Below are positions 42,057 to 50,524 of a stretch of 64,000 nucleotides of DNA, one piece after another. Position 1 is the first letter of the stretch; each line of letters begins with the position of its first letter. The translations under genes were made by a program, and so were the position numbers. Source of the DNA: SHVO01 sp041905525 (GTDB taxonomy: Bacteria; Pseudomonadota; Alphaproteobacteria; Rhodospirillales; Rhodospirillaceae); the NCBI GenBank assembly GCA_041905525.1, contig JAYRKY010000011.1, positions 1-64,000 on the forward strand, in the 5' to 3' direction. Under the pieces are notes generated by a model. The model was not told the DNA's origin. It did no database searches and saw only the letters and a program-made list of their open reading frames with translations.

Positions 42057-42956
42057 ATGAGGAGCTTTGACGCCTTCGCGACCGCCGAGCAGGTGACCGC
42101 CGGAGTTGACCTGACGGGCAAAATCGCGCTGGTCACCGGCGTGACCGCGGGGATCGGCCAGGAGACCATGCGGGTGCTGGCCCTGCGCGGTGCGCGCGTG
42201 CTCGCGGTTGGGCGAACCAGGGAGAGAGCGGAGGCGGCCGTTGCTCAGCTCACGGGAATACAGCGCGATCTCATCACGCCCTTCGGCTGCAATCAGGAGA
42301 AGCTGACCGATGTCGCAGCTATTACGGACGAGATCGCGCGCCTTGGCGTATCGCTCGACATCGTGGTCGCGAACGCGGGGGTGGTCGGAAAATGGTGCCG
42401 CGAAACCATCGATGGCCTGGAGAAGACATTCCTGGTCAACCATCTGGCGACCTTCGTTCTGGTCAACCGGCTCGTGCCGCGCGTTACACCCGGCGGGCGG
42501 ATCGTCATCGTCAGTTCCAATGCGCACAAGCGTGCGCCGAAAACCGGGATTGAATTCGACAACCTCTCCGCCGCGCGCGGGTACTTTTTCTTCAAGCAGT
42601 ACGGTCAGAGCAAACTCGCGAACCATCTTTTCACCCGCAGTCTCGCGCGCCGCCTACAGCCCGCCGGAATCACGGTGAACTCGCTCCACCCAGGCCGGGT
42701 TTACACCAATATCTTCCATAACCTGCCGCTCCCGCTGCGGCTTCTGATCCACACCATCGCTAAGCGGAAGATGAAAGACATCCCCACCGGAGCGTCGACC
42801 ATGTGTTATCTGGCCGCGCACCCGGAGGTGGCCGGCGTGACGGGAACCTATTTCGCGGATAATCGCGAGGCCGCGATGGGCCCCCACATGACCGACGACG
42901 CGATGGCCGAACGGCTGTGGCAGGTATCGGAAGAACTGGCGCGCGCCTATCTATAA
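42057..42956 (+). CDS. short-chain dehydrogenase/reductase
   Basis: A 299-residue NAD(P)-dependent oxidoreductase. ALVTGVTAGIGQETMRVLA is the TGxxxGIG cofactor site (about 26-44), VANAGV the NAG-type motif, IVIVSSNAHKR carries the catalytic Ser, and YGQSKLAN the Tyr-xxx-Lys pair. The sequence resembles retinol dehydrogenase/WW-domain-oxidoreductase-like SDRs. The substrate is unknown. It is downstream of pirin; its stop directly abuts that of the convergent VOC gene. Confidence 0.9.
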   Translation: MRSFDAFATAEQVTAGVDLTGKIALVTGVTAGIGQETMRVLALRGARVLAVGRTRERAEAAVAQLTGIQRDLITPFGCNQEKLTDVAAITDEIARLGVSLDIVVANAGVVGKWCRETIDGLEKTFLVNHLATFVLVNRLVPRVTPGGRIVIVSSNAHKRAPKTGIEFDNLSAARGYFFFKQYGQSKLANHLFTRSLARRLQPAGITVNSLHPGRVYTNIFHNLPLPLRLLIHTIAKRKMKDIPTGASTMCYLAAHPEVAGVTGTYFADNREAAMGPHMTDDAMAERLWQVSEELARAYL

Positions 42957-43523
42957 TTACTGCGGCGCGTTCTCGAACATCTTTTTCCAGCGCTTTTGCA
43001 TCTCTTTCGGCGACACGTTCTCGACCTGGGTGCTGATGATCCAATGGTAGCCGAACGGGTCTTTTATATTTCCGCTGCGCCAACCGTAAAATTGATCGGC
43101 GACCGGCCGGGTTGCCTGGGCGCCGGCCTGGATCGCCCGCTCGAAGACGCGATCCACATCCTTCACCGCGATATGCAGGCGCATCGGGATGCCGCCGTAG
43201 TGATCTGCGGCGAAGAGCGCCATGTCAGGATATTCCTCCGCCAGCATAATGATCGAATTACCGATCTTCATTTCGGCGTGACCAATCTTCCCGCTCGGCT
43301 CGGTGAGACGATAGAGCTCCTTACCGCCGAAAGCTTCTTTGTAGAAGGCAAGCGCGGCTCCGGCACTCTTGAAGGTCAGCATGGGAGTCAGGCCATGCGG
43401 ACTCTGCGAGGACGATCGCGCCCTTTTCGCGCGCCGCGCGTGCGCCTTTCGACCTGATGTCGCGCGCGCCGGTTTGCGCGCGCTCTGAGCGGTTTTCTTT
43501 TTCGGTTTCTTCTTCGCGGCCAT
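42957..43523 (-). CDS. VOC/PhnB-like protein with a histone-like basic N-terminal tail
   Basis: A 188-residue protein in two parts. Residues 1-42 are extremely basic and Ala-rich (MAAKKKPKKKTAQSARKP, then more K/R/A), like the tails of histone H1-type or AlgP-like proteins. Residues 45-175 form a glyoxalase/PhnB-type VOC domain (LTPMLTFKSAGAALAFYKEAFGGKELYRL, and DPFGYHWIISTQVEN near the end). GAGGAG precedes the ATG, so the tail is genuinely translated. Known PhnB-like proteins have no such tail. A role in binding nucleic acid or a polyanion is inferred from charge only. Confidence 0.85.
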   Translation of the reverse strand: MAAKKKPKKKTAQSARKPARATSGRKAHARRAKRARSSSQSPHGLTPMLTFKSAGAALAFYKEAFGGKELYRLTEPSGKIGHAEMKIGNSIIMLAEEYPDMALFAADHYGGIPMRLHIAVKDVDRVFERAIQAGAQATRPVADQFYGWRSGNIKDPFGYHWIISTQVENVSPKEMQKRWKKMFENAPQ

Positions 43524-43567
43524 GACTGCTCCTCAATGGTGTCGATCATCGCCCCCGGAAGCGTATC

Positions 43568-45658
43568 TCACCCGATCAGAGCCAGATACTCGTCTTCCGT
43601 CAGCACCTTCACGCCCAACGCCTCGGCGTCCTTCAGCTTCGAACCGGCGCCCGGACCGGCAACGACAAAGTCGGTCTTTTTCGAAACCGAGCCTGCAACC
43701 TTGGCGCCGAGGGCCAACGCTTGAGCCTTGGCTTCGTTGCGTCCCATCCGCTCGAGGGTGCCGGTAAAGACGACCGTTTTTCCGGCGATCGGCGAGTTGG
43801 ACGTGTCGGGCCGGACAAAATCCTCCGCCTTTACCCCCGCTTTTCGCAGTGCCGAGAGAACCTCGCGATTATGTTTTTCGGCAAAGAATCCGATAAGGTC
43901 CGTCGCCACCGACGGGCCGATCTGCTCAATGCTGGTCAGTTCGCGAAACGCATCGGAGCCTTCGTCCTTGGCGCCGATCATGCCTTGTTCCCAGGACTCC
44001 AGCGAGCCGTAGTGGTGCGCGAGCAGCCGGGCGGTGGCCTGTCCGACCTGGGGAATGCCCAACGCAAAAATGAAACGTTCCAGGCTTACGGTGCGGCGGC
44101 GCTCGATGGCGGCCAGCAGGTTGTCTATGGATTTTTCGCCCCAACCTTCGCGCCCTGTGAGCTGATCGCGCGTGAGATTGAACAGATCGGCAGGGCTGCG
44201 GATGATCTCGTCGGCGAAGAACGCCTCGATATTCTTTTCGCCAAGTCCCTCGATGTCGAAGGCTTCCCGCGAGACGAAGTGGCGGAGGCGCTCGACGGCT
44301 TGAGCCGGGCAGACGAGGCCTCCGGTACAGCGCGTGACCGCTTCGTCTTCCTCGCGCACCGCGAGGCTGCCGCAGACCGGACACTTGCGGGGAAAGGCGA
44401 ACGGCTTGCTGGTCTTCGGACGTTTCTCCAGTTTGACCTCGACGACTTGCGGAATCACATCGCCCGCACGCTGGATAATGACGGTGTCGCCGATCCGAAT
44501 GTCTTTGCGTTGGATTTCGTCTTCGTTGTGAAGCGTCGCGCGGGACACCATGACGCCCCCGACGTTGACCGGCGTAAGATGGGCGACCGGAGTGAGCGCG
44601 CCGGTGCGGCCGACCTGTATTTCGATATTCTCAAGCAGGGTCTCGGCCTGTTCCGCCGAGAACTTGTGCGCGATGGCCCACCGCGGCGCTCGGCTGACGA
44701 AGCCCAGGCGCTTTTGCCAATCGAGACGGTTCACCTTGTAGACGATTCCGTCGATATCGTAGGGCAAGCCGGCGCGGTCGCTGCCCAGCTTCTCGTATTC
44801 CTTGAGTAAGCCGGCGACGGAATTGCAAACCGTCGCGCGCTTGTTGACGGGGAAGCCCCAGGACTTGAGGTGCTGGATGAAATCCCACTGGGTCTCCCAC
44901 GTCACAGAGCCTTCGACCGCACCCCAGGCGTAGGTGAAGGCTTTCAATGGACGCTGTGCGGTGATTTTCGGGTCCAGCTGGCGGAGCGATCCCGCGGCGG
45001 CATTGCGGGGATTGGCGAAAATCTTTCCGCCGGCAATCGCCTGACGCTCGTTCATCGCTTGGAAGTCGGCTTTGGTCATATAGACCTCGCCGCGGATCTC
45101 GATCACCTTCGGCACATCGCCCGTGATGAAGTCCGGAAGGTCCTTGATGGTTTTGATGTTCGCCGTGATGTCTTCGCCGATGGACCCGTCGCCGCGCGTC
45201 GCCGCGACCACCAGGCGTCCGCGTTCGTAACGCGCCGAGAACGACAGCCCGTCGATCTTCGGTTCGGCCAGAATCTCGATCTTCTCGTCCTCGCCGAGGT
45301 CGAGGAAGCGGCGGATGCGGTCTACGAAGTCGGCGACGTCTTCCTCGACGAATGCATTGCCGAGCGAAAGCATCGGCACCGCGTGATTGACCTTCTTGAA
45401 GCCGCCGCCGGCCACCGCGCCGACCCGCTTGCTGGGGCTGTCGCCGCGAACGAGGTCGGGGAAGCGCTTCTCGATGGCGTCGTTGCGTTTGCGCAGCGCA
45501 TCGTACGCGGCATCGGAAACGGTAGGCGCATCCTGCGTGTAATAGGCGATGTCGTGTTCGCCGATGAGTTTCGCCAGAGACTGAAGCTCGGCCTTGGCCT
45601 GTTTCTCGGTGAGTTCGGCGACGGGAATGTCGCGCGTCGTGAGCGCGGGTGTTTTCAC
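43568..45658 (-). CDS. ligA: NAD+-dependent DNA ligase
   Basis: A 696-residue ligase that seals nicks in replication and repair. The Ia domain is at the N-terminus, then the adenylation domain with the active-site Lys in AEPKIDGLSFSARYERG (about residue 125), an OB fold, the zinc finger CPVCGSLAVREEDEAVTRCTGGLVCPAQ, a helix-hairpin-helix region and a C-terminal BRCT domain (TGTLERMGRNEAKAQALALGAKV). It starts with a GTG that overlaps the recN stop (GTGA), so the two genes are translationally coupled. Confidence 0.97.
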   Translation of the reverse strand: MKTPALTTRDIPVAELTEKQAKAELQSLAKLIGEHDIAYYTQDAPTVSDAAYDALRKRNDAIEKRFPDLVRGDSPSKRVGAVAGGGFKKVNHAVPMLSLGNAFVEEDVADFVDRIRRFLDLGEDEKIEILAEPKIDGLSFSARYERGRLVVAATRGDGSIGEDITANIKTIKDLPDFITGDVPKVIEIRGEVYMTKADFQAMNERQAIAGGKIFANPRNAAAGSLRQLDPKITAQRPLKAFTYAWGAVEGSVTWETQWDFIQHLKSWGFPVNKRATVCNSVAGLLKEYEKLGSDRAGLPYDIDGIVYKVNRLDWQKRLGFVSRAPRWAIAHKFSAEQAETLLENIEIQVGRTGALTPVAHLTPVNVGGVMVSRATLHNEDEIQRKDIRIGDTVIIQRAGDVIPQVVEVKLEKRPKTSKPFAFPRKCPVCGSLAVREEDEAVTRCTGGLVCPAQAVERLRHFVSREAFDIEGLGEKNIEAFFADEIIRSPADLFNLTRDQLTGREGWGEKSIDNLLAAIERRRTVSLERFIFALGIPQVGQATARLLAHHYGSLESWEQGMIGAKDEGSDAFRELTSIEQIGPSVATDLIGFFAEKHNREVLSALRKAGVKAEDFVRPDTSNSPIAGKTVVFTGTLERMGRNEAKAQALALGAKVAGSVSKKTDFVVAGPGAGSKLKDAEALGVKVLTEDEYLALIG

Positions 45659-47337
45659 GACAACGGCCCGCTCATCAAACTGTCCGCCGCCGCGCGGGCT
45701 TCGTCGGTGACCTTTTCGCCGGCGAGCATGCGGGCGATTTCCTCACGGCGTGCCGTCGTGTCCAGGCGCTCCACCTTGGTCGTTGTCTGGCCGCCCTTGG
45801 TGACTTTGGAGACGCGCCAGTGATTGTCGCCGCGCGCGGCCACTTGGGGCGCGTGGGTCACCACCATGACCTGGGTGCTCTTCGCGAGGCGGGCGAGGCG
45901 CTCGCCGACGGCGTTGGCCGTGGCTCCGCTGATGCCCGCGTCGACTTCGTCGAAGATCAGCACGGCGCGCTCCTGCGAGCCCGCGAGCACGACCTTCAAG
46001 GCCAACATGAAGCGGGCCAATTCGCCGCCCGAGGCGATCTTGTCGAGGGGCCCCGGCGGCATTCCCGGATTGGTGGCGACCTCGAAGGCGACGCGGTCGA
46101 TCCCTGAGGCGTTCCACGCCGTCTCCGGCTTCGCGGCAACGACGGTGGTGAAGGTCGCCTTATCCAGCTTCAAGGGAGCCAGTTCCTTCGCGACCAGCTT
46201 ATCGAGCGACTTGGCCGCGGCCTTACGCGCGTCGCTCAAGGCCTTGGCGGCCTGCTCATAGGCGAGGCGCGCGCTTTTCTCCGCGGTCGCGAGTTTCTTT
46301 ACATGGTCGGCGCCGTTGTCGATCGCGGCCAGACGGGTTTTGAGACGCTCAAGAAGGCTGGCCAGATCGTCGACGGTCGCATTGTGTTTGCGGGCGGCGG
46401 CCTTCAAGGCGAAGAGACGTTCCTCGGCTTTTTCGAGCGCCTGGGGATCGGCATCGAGACTCTCGAACGCCAGGTGCAATTCGTGCACCGCTTCGCCCAC
46501 TTCGATGGCGGCACGGTCCAGGGCCTGCGCGACGCTGTCCAGTCGGCCACCGGCCTGGGGCGCGACCTTCGCAACTCTGTTGATGGCGACCCGCAGCGCG
46601 CCTTCGACGTCGGCGCCCTCCGTCAGCGACGCCTTCGCTTCCGCGAGGGCCTTCATGATCTGCTCGCCGTGGCGCAGGGCCGTGCGTGCCTCCGCCAGCT
46701 TGGTTTCCTCACCGGCTTTCGGCGCCAACGCCTCAAGTTCCGCGACCTGATGGCGCAGAAAGTCCTCCTCGGCGAGCGCCGAGGCGAGGGTCTCCTGCGC
46801 CGTCTTCAGCGCGTCGTGCGCCTGGCGCCAGGCCGCCCAGGCCTTACCGCAGCTTTCATTGACCGACGCGCCGCCCTTGGCGGTGCGGAAGGCATCGAGC
46901 GCATCGATATGCGTGGAAGGATCGAGCAGGCCGTGGGTTTCGAATTGGCCGTGGACCTCCACCAGCAACTCGCCCAGGGACCGCAGCAGCCCGATGCTGA
47001 CCGGCTGATCGTTGACGAAGCCGCGACTGCGGCCGTCGGTGCCGACCACACGGCGCAGAACCAGTTCGTCATCGTCGAGGGTAATGTCCTGGTCGGCCAG
47101 CACCGCGCGTGCGGCATGTTTCGCGGGCAGGGTGAAGGAGGCCGTGACCCCGAGCTTGTCAGCGCCGGGACGGATCAAGACGCCATCAACACGGCCGCCG
47201 AGCGCGAGGTTCAGGGAGTCGAGAACGATGGATTTGCCGGCCCCGGTTTCACCGGTCAGCACACACAGGCCGGGCGCGAAATCGATGTCGAGCTTATCGA
47301 CAATGACCACATCGCGGATGGACAGATGCGTCAGCAT
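45655..47337 (-). CDS. recN: DNA repair protein RecN
   Basis: An SMC-like ATPase of double-strand-break repair, 560 residues. Walker A GETGAGKS (29-36), a long coiled-coil middle (about 160-360, Ala/Lys/Glu-rich), the ABC signature with LDKIASGGELARFMLALKVVL, and Walker B VLIFDEVDAGISG. The N-terminus MLTHLSIRDVVIVDKLDIDF is typical. It lies between bamD (30 bp upstream) and ligA (overlapping), the usual alphaproteobacterial order. Confidence 0.96.
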   Translation of the reverse strand: MLTHLSIRDVVIVDKLDIDFAPGLCVLTGETGAGKSIVLDSLNLALGGRVDGVLIRPGADKLGVTASFTLPAKHAARAVLADQDITLDDDELVLRRVVGTDGRSRGFVNDQPVSIGLLRSLGELLVEVHGQFETHGLLDPSTHIDALDAFRTAKGGASVNESCGKAWAAWRQAHDALKTAQETLASALAEEDFLRHQVAELEALAPKAGEETKLAEARTALRHGEQIMKALAEAKASLTEGADVEGALRVAINRVAKVAPQAGGRLDSVAQALDRAAIEVGEAVHELHLAFESLDADPQALEKAEERLFALKAAARKHNATVDDLASLLERLKTRLAAIDNGADHVKKLATAEKSARLAYEQAAKALSDARKAAAKSLDKLVAKELAPLKLDKATFTTVVAAKPETAWNASGIDRVAFEVATNPGMPPGPLDKIASGGELARFMLALKVVLAGSQERAVLIFDEVDAGISGATANAVGERLARLAKSTQVMVVTHAPQVAARGDNHWRVSKVTKGGQTTTKVERLDTTARREEIARMLAGEKVTDEARAAADSLMSGPLS

Positions 47338-47367
47338 TCCACCCTCTGCCTCCGGGCTCCCGGCGCC

Positions 47368-48171
47368 TTACTGTTGAGCCGGCGGCGGCGAGGGTTGATC
47401 GCGCACGATCACGGTCGCGTTGCCGCCCATCAGCGCATAGGCGTCGCGGTACCACTGATCCTGCGGGAAGTTATAGCCGAGCACGGCGGCGCTCTTCTGC
47501 GCTTCTTCCTTGAGACCCAGCGCGGTGAACGCTTCCGTCAGACGGAACAGCGCCTCGGGCACGTGCGAGGTGGTGCTGTAGTTATTCACCACGTTCTTGA
47601 AGCGGTTGATCGCCGCCAGGTAATGCCGGTTGTTCACATAGAACCGCCCGATCATCATTTCCTTTCCGGCGAGGTGGTCGCGGGTCAGGTCGAGCTTCAG
47701 GCGCGCATCGCGTCCGTAGGGCGTCGCGGGAAAGCGCGTCACGACGTCCTGCAAAGCGTCGAGAGCCTTCACGGTGTATTCCTGGTCGCGCCGCACGTCG
47801 GCGATCTGTTCGTAGTAGCAGACCGACTTCAGGTAATAGGCGTAGGCGATGTCGCGATTGCCGGGGTGCACCTGGATGAAGCGATCGAGGCGGGTGACGG
47901 CTTCGTCGTACTTGCCGTCGTGATAGTAGCTGTAGGCCGACATCAGCTTGGCCTTTGTCGCCCAGACCGAATACGGGTGCTGACGCTCGACTTCGTCGAA
48001 AAACTGCGCGGCCTGTTCATAGCGGCCGTTCTCAAGGTGAACGACAGCTTGGCTATAGATTTCGTAGACCGACTGCTCGCGGTAGGCGAGTTCCTTGTCC
48101 CCGCATCCGGAGAGCAGGACGCCGATGAACATCAGGAGGGACGCAGCAACAACGCGCTGTAACTTCAGCAT
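47368..48171 (-). CDS. bamD: outer-membrane assembly lipoprotein BamD
   Basis: A 267-residue lipoprotein subunit of the BAM complex, which inserts beta-barrel proteins in the outer membrane. The lipobox LLSGC puts the lipidated Cys near residue 23. TPR-type repeats follow (YSQAVVHLENGRYEQAAQFFDEVERQHPYSVWATKAKLMSAYSYYHDGKYDEAVTRLDRFIQVHPGN, and further copies). It lies between lpxC and recN. A hairpin (48244-48270) separates it from lpxC. Confidence 0.94.
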   Translation of the reverse strand: MLKLQRVVAASLLMFIGVLLSGCGDKELAYREQSVYEIYSQAVVHLENGRYEQAAQFFDEVERQHPYSVWATKAKLMSAYSYYHDGKYDEAVTRLDRFIQVHPGNRDIAYAYYLKSVCYYEQIADVRRDQEYTVKALDALQDVVTRFPATPYGRDARLKLDLTRDHLAGKEMMIGRFYVNNRHYLAAINRFKNVVNNYSTTSHVPEALFRLTEAFTALGLKEEAQKSAAVLGYNFPQDQWYRDAYALMGGNATVIVRDQPSPPPAQQ

Positions 48172-48243
48172 AGACCTCTAAGACTCCGCGCAAGGGGAGG
48201 GCGGCCGAACCGGGGCCGCAATTTGGGGCGCAGTATAAGCAGA

Positions 48244-48270
48244 GGGCCGCAGCGTGTCACGCTGCGGCCC
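48244..48270 (-). terminator. hairpin between lpxC and bamD
   Basis: GGGCCGCAGCG and CGCTGCGGCCC form a perfect 11-bp stem around TGTCA (TGACA on the minus strand). It stands 30 bases after the lpxC stop. On the minus strand the bases after it (TCTGCTTATAC) are only weakly T-rich, so it may be a partial or Rho-assisted terminator. Confidence 0.6.
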
Positions 48271-48299
48271 ATCGATTAAGTGCCTGAAAAGATTAAATC

Positions 48300-49334
48300 C
48301 TATCCGACGACGGCGGTCCGGCGTTCGGAGCCCGCCACGCGCGCGGCAATTCCGGCCTTATTCAGCCAGGAGGCGGTGTCGGCGCCTGGACGCTGCCACA
48401 TCTCCACCATCTCCCAACAGGTCGGGTCGGCGTAAATCTGATGCATCAGGCGGGCCGTATCGGCGTGGCTGGAGCAGCGGCCGATGAAGTGGCCGATGAT
48501 CGGGAAGCCCGTGAGATAAAGGTCGCCGACCGCGTCGAGGGCCTTGTGGCGCACGAACTCGTCGTCGTGACGCAAACCGTCCTCGTTGAGGATCCGGTTG
48601 CCGTCCACGACGATGGCGTTGGAGAGGCTGCCGCCGCGCGCGAGGCCCGCTTCACGCAGGGCCGTCACGTCCGACAGAAGCCCGAAGGTACGGGCGCGGC
48701 TCAATTCCTCTTTGAAGGTCTCGGTGCCCACGACGAAGGAGCAACTCTGGCGGCCGATGGCGGGGGCGCGGAAATCGATATGGAAATCGACGCGCAGGCC
48801 ATCGTGCCAGGGGCCGAGGGCGACCATCTTGTCGCCGTTCACATAGGAATGCTGCTTGAGGATGCGCAAGGCACGGCGCGGCGCGTCTTGTTCGACGATG
48901 CCGGCGCATTCCATCAGGAAAATAAAGGGGGCCGCGCTGCCGTCCATGGCCGGCACTTCAGGGCCATTCAGTTCCACGACGACGTTATCGACCTCGAGGC
49001 CGTACAGCGCCGACATCAGGTGTTCCACGGTCGCGACGCTGATGCCGTTTTCGTCGGCAAGCACGGTGCACATCCGGCTGTCGACCACCTGGGCCCAGCT
49101 GGCCTTAATGGTCGCGCCACCGCCGACAAGATCGACGCGGCGGAAAACGATGCCGGTATTGGGCGGGGCCGGGTGAAGCTTCATCGCCACCCGTACGCCG
49201 GTATGGAGACCAACGCCCGTGCAGCCGATTGAGGTTTTGAGAGTCTTTTGAAAGACCGGTCTTCGGTCGTCGCATGACGTGGATGTCGTCGCGGGGACGC
49301 CGATGGCGTCCGAGGCACTCGAGTCAAAGGTCAT
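48300..49334 (-). CDS. lpxC: UDP-3-O-acyl-N-acetylglucosamine deacetylase
   Basis: Zinc enzyme of the committed step of lipid A synthesis. KTSIGCTGVGLHTGVRVAMKLHPAPP starts the conserved part; TVEHLMSALYGLEVDN has a zinc-binding His (His105); EVPAMDGSAAPFIFLM, RARTFGLLSDVTALREAGLARGGSLSNAIV, and HKALDAVGDLYL (zinc His and Asp) follow. The first 25 residues are an extra Ser/Thr/Asp-rich extension relative to the usual 305-residue enzyme; the real start could be internal. Its leader runs about 120 bases from a candidate promoter. Confidence 0.95.
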   Translation of the reverse strand: MTFDSSASDAIGVPATTSTSCDDRRPVFQKTLKTSIGCTGVGLHTGVRVAMKLHPAPPNTGIVFRRVDLVGGGATIKASWAQVVDSRMCTVLADENGISVATVEHLMSALYGLEVDNVVVELNGPEVPAMDGSAAPFIFLMECAGIVEQDAPRRALRILKQHSYVNGDKMVALGPWHDGLRVDFHIDFRAPAIGRQSCSFVVGTETFKEELSRARTFGLLSDVTALREAGLARGGSLSNAIVVDGNRILNEDGLRHDDEFVRHKALDAVGDLYLTGFPIIGHFIGRCSSHADTARLMHQIYADPTCWEMVEMWQRPGADTASWLNKAGIAARVAGSERRTAVVG

Positions 49335-49453
49335 ACATCACCGATTTTTCTTCAGCACAGCCACAAGCATCTCCACCCGTGGCCAGCGCCATGGTTCGGT
49401 AGCAAACCCCCGAGACCTCACCTAGAACCGATATTTCAGCCCTTTGTTCCTCA

Positions 49454-49482
49454 TTTACAAGCAAAAAAAGATGGAAAGACAA
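49454..49482 (-). promoter_or_regulatory. candidate sigma70 promoter of lpxC
   Basis: On the minus strand TTGTCT (49482-49477) and TGTAAA (49459-49454) are separated by 17 bases. The spacer contains a T7 tract. It lies 120 bases upstream of the lpxC ATG in a 276-bp gap that has no other recognisable gene. Moderate match only. Confidence 0.4.
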
Positions 49483-49610
49483 CATTTTGGACGGAATAAA
49501 ACCTCCGCCGACCCCTTGCGATGTTGCTTTGCACACATCCCCGCAACCGCTGCCTGCGGCGACGGAATGCGAGAATCCCTCTGATTCTGCTCGGAAAGGC
49601 CGCAGGCCGC

Positions 49611-50390
49611 TTACTTATGAATAAAAGCCGGTTTCCGTTTCTCTGCGAACGCCGTCATCCCCTCCTTGCGGTCCGCCACCCCAAAGGTGGAGTGGAACAG
49701 CCGACGCTCGAACCGGACGCCTTCCGACAGGGTCGTCTCGAACGACCGGTTGACCGCCTCCTTGGCCATCAGAATGGCCGGGAGCGAGAGGCTGGCGATT
49801 TTCTCCGCGGCCTTCATCACCTCATCCATGAGGCTGGCGAGCGGGACAACCCGGGAGACCAGGCCGGCGCGTTCGGCTTCTTCCGCGTCCATGTTCCGGG
49901 CGGTCAGGATCATATCCATCGCCTTGGCCTTGCCGACGGCGCGGGTAAGGCGCTGGCTGCCGCCGATGCCCGGGATCGTGCCGAGGTTCACTTCGGGCTG
50001 GCCGAACTTCGCGTTGTCCGCCGCGATGATAAAATCGCATTGCATCGCCAGCTCGCAGCCGCCTCCCAGGGCGTAGCCGGCGACGGCGGCGATGATCGGC
50101 TTGCGGCAGGTCGAGGCGCGCTCCCACAGGCCGGACATATAATCGGTGGTGTAGGTGTCCGGGAAATCGCGCACCGCCATTTCCTTGATATCCGCGCCCG
50201 CCGCGAACGCCTTCTCGCTTCCCGTGAGCACCATGCAAAGAACATTGCGGTCCGCTTCGAAGCTGTCGATGGCGGCGGCCAGTTCGCGCATGAGGTCGGA
50301 GTTGAGGGCGTTCAGCGCCTTGGGACGGTTCAGGGTGATCAGCCCGACGCCGCCGCGCGTTTCGACAAGAATGTTCTCGTAAGTCGCCAT
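49611..50390 (-). CDS. enoyl-CoA hydratase
   Basis: A 259-residue crotonase-fold enzyme hydrating trans-2-enoyl-CoA in fatty-acid beta-oxidation. The oxyanion-hole segments are KAFAAGADIKEM and AGYALGGGCELAMQCD; the catalytic Glu region is FGQPEVNLGTIPGIGGSQRLTRAVG with one Glu visible and the other in the preceding GGGCELA. It starts MATYENILVETRGGVGLITLNRPKALNAL, as usual. It is placed between ftsZ and lpxC, on the same strand but separated from ftsZ by a terminator. Apparently a late insertion into the division/envelope cluster. Confidence 0.94.
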   Translation of the reverse strand: MATYENILVETRGGVGLITLNRPKALNALNSDLMRELAAAIDSFEADRNVLCMVLTGSEKAFAAGADIKEMAVRDFPDTYTTDYMSGLWERASTCRKPIIAAVAGYALGGGCELAMQCDFIIAADNAKFGQPEVNLGTIPGIGGSQRLTRAVGKAKAMDMILTARNMDAEEAERAGLVSRVVPLASLMDEVMKAAEKIASLSLPAILMAKEAVNRSFETTLSEGVRFERRLFHSTFGVADRKEGMTAFAEKRKPAFIHK

Positions 50391-50467
50391 GGATACCCTC
50401 CTGAGTGTTCCGGATCCTCGCCCTGCAGAGAGGGGAGGGGAAAAGGTCGGGTATCATTAAAAGCGAA

Positions 50468-50493
50468 AGGCCCGCATCGCAAGATGCGGGCCT
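50468..50493 (-). terminator. intrinsic terminator of ftsZ and the dcw cluster
   Basis: AGGCCCGCATC and GATGCGGGCCT form a perfect 11-bp stem with a 4-base loop (TTGC on the minus strand). On the minus strand the stem is followed by TTCGCTTTTAAT. It lies 32 bases after the ftsZ stop and should end the whole dcw transcript. Confidence 0.85.
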
Positions 50494-50524
50494 CCCGACA
50501 TTCGGTAGGCTTTATATAAGAGGC

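Noticed and set aside
49424..49450. GGAAC-N16-GGTT upstream of lpxC as an EcfG promoter
   Set aside because: The -10 part lacks the C of CGTT, and lpxC is an essential gene for which a housekeeping promoter is expected.
49324..49536. 70-codon open frame upstream of and overlapping lpxC
   Set aside because: It overlaps the lpxC start and the candidate promoter and has no recognisable feature.
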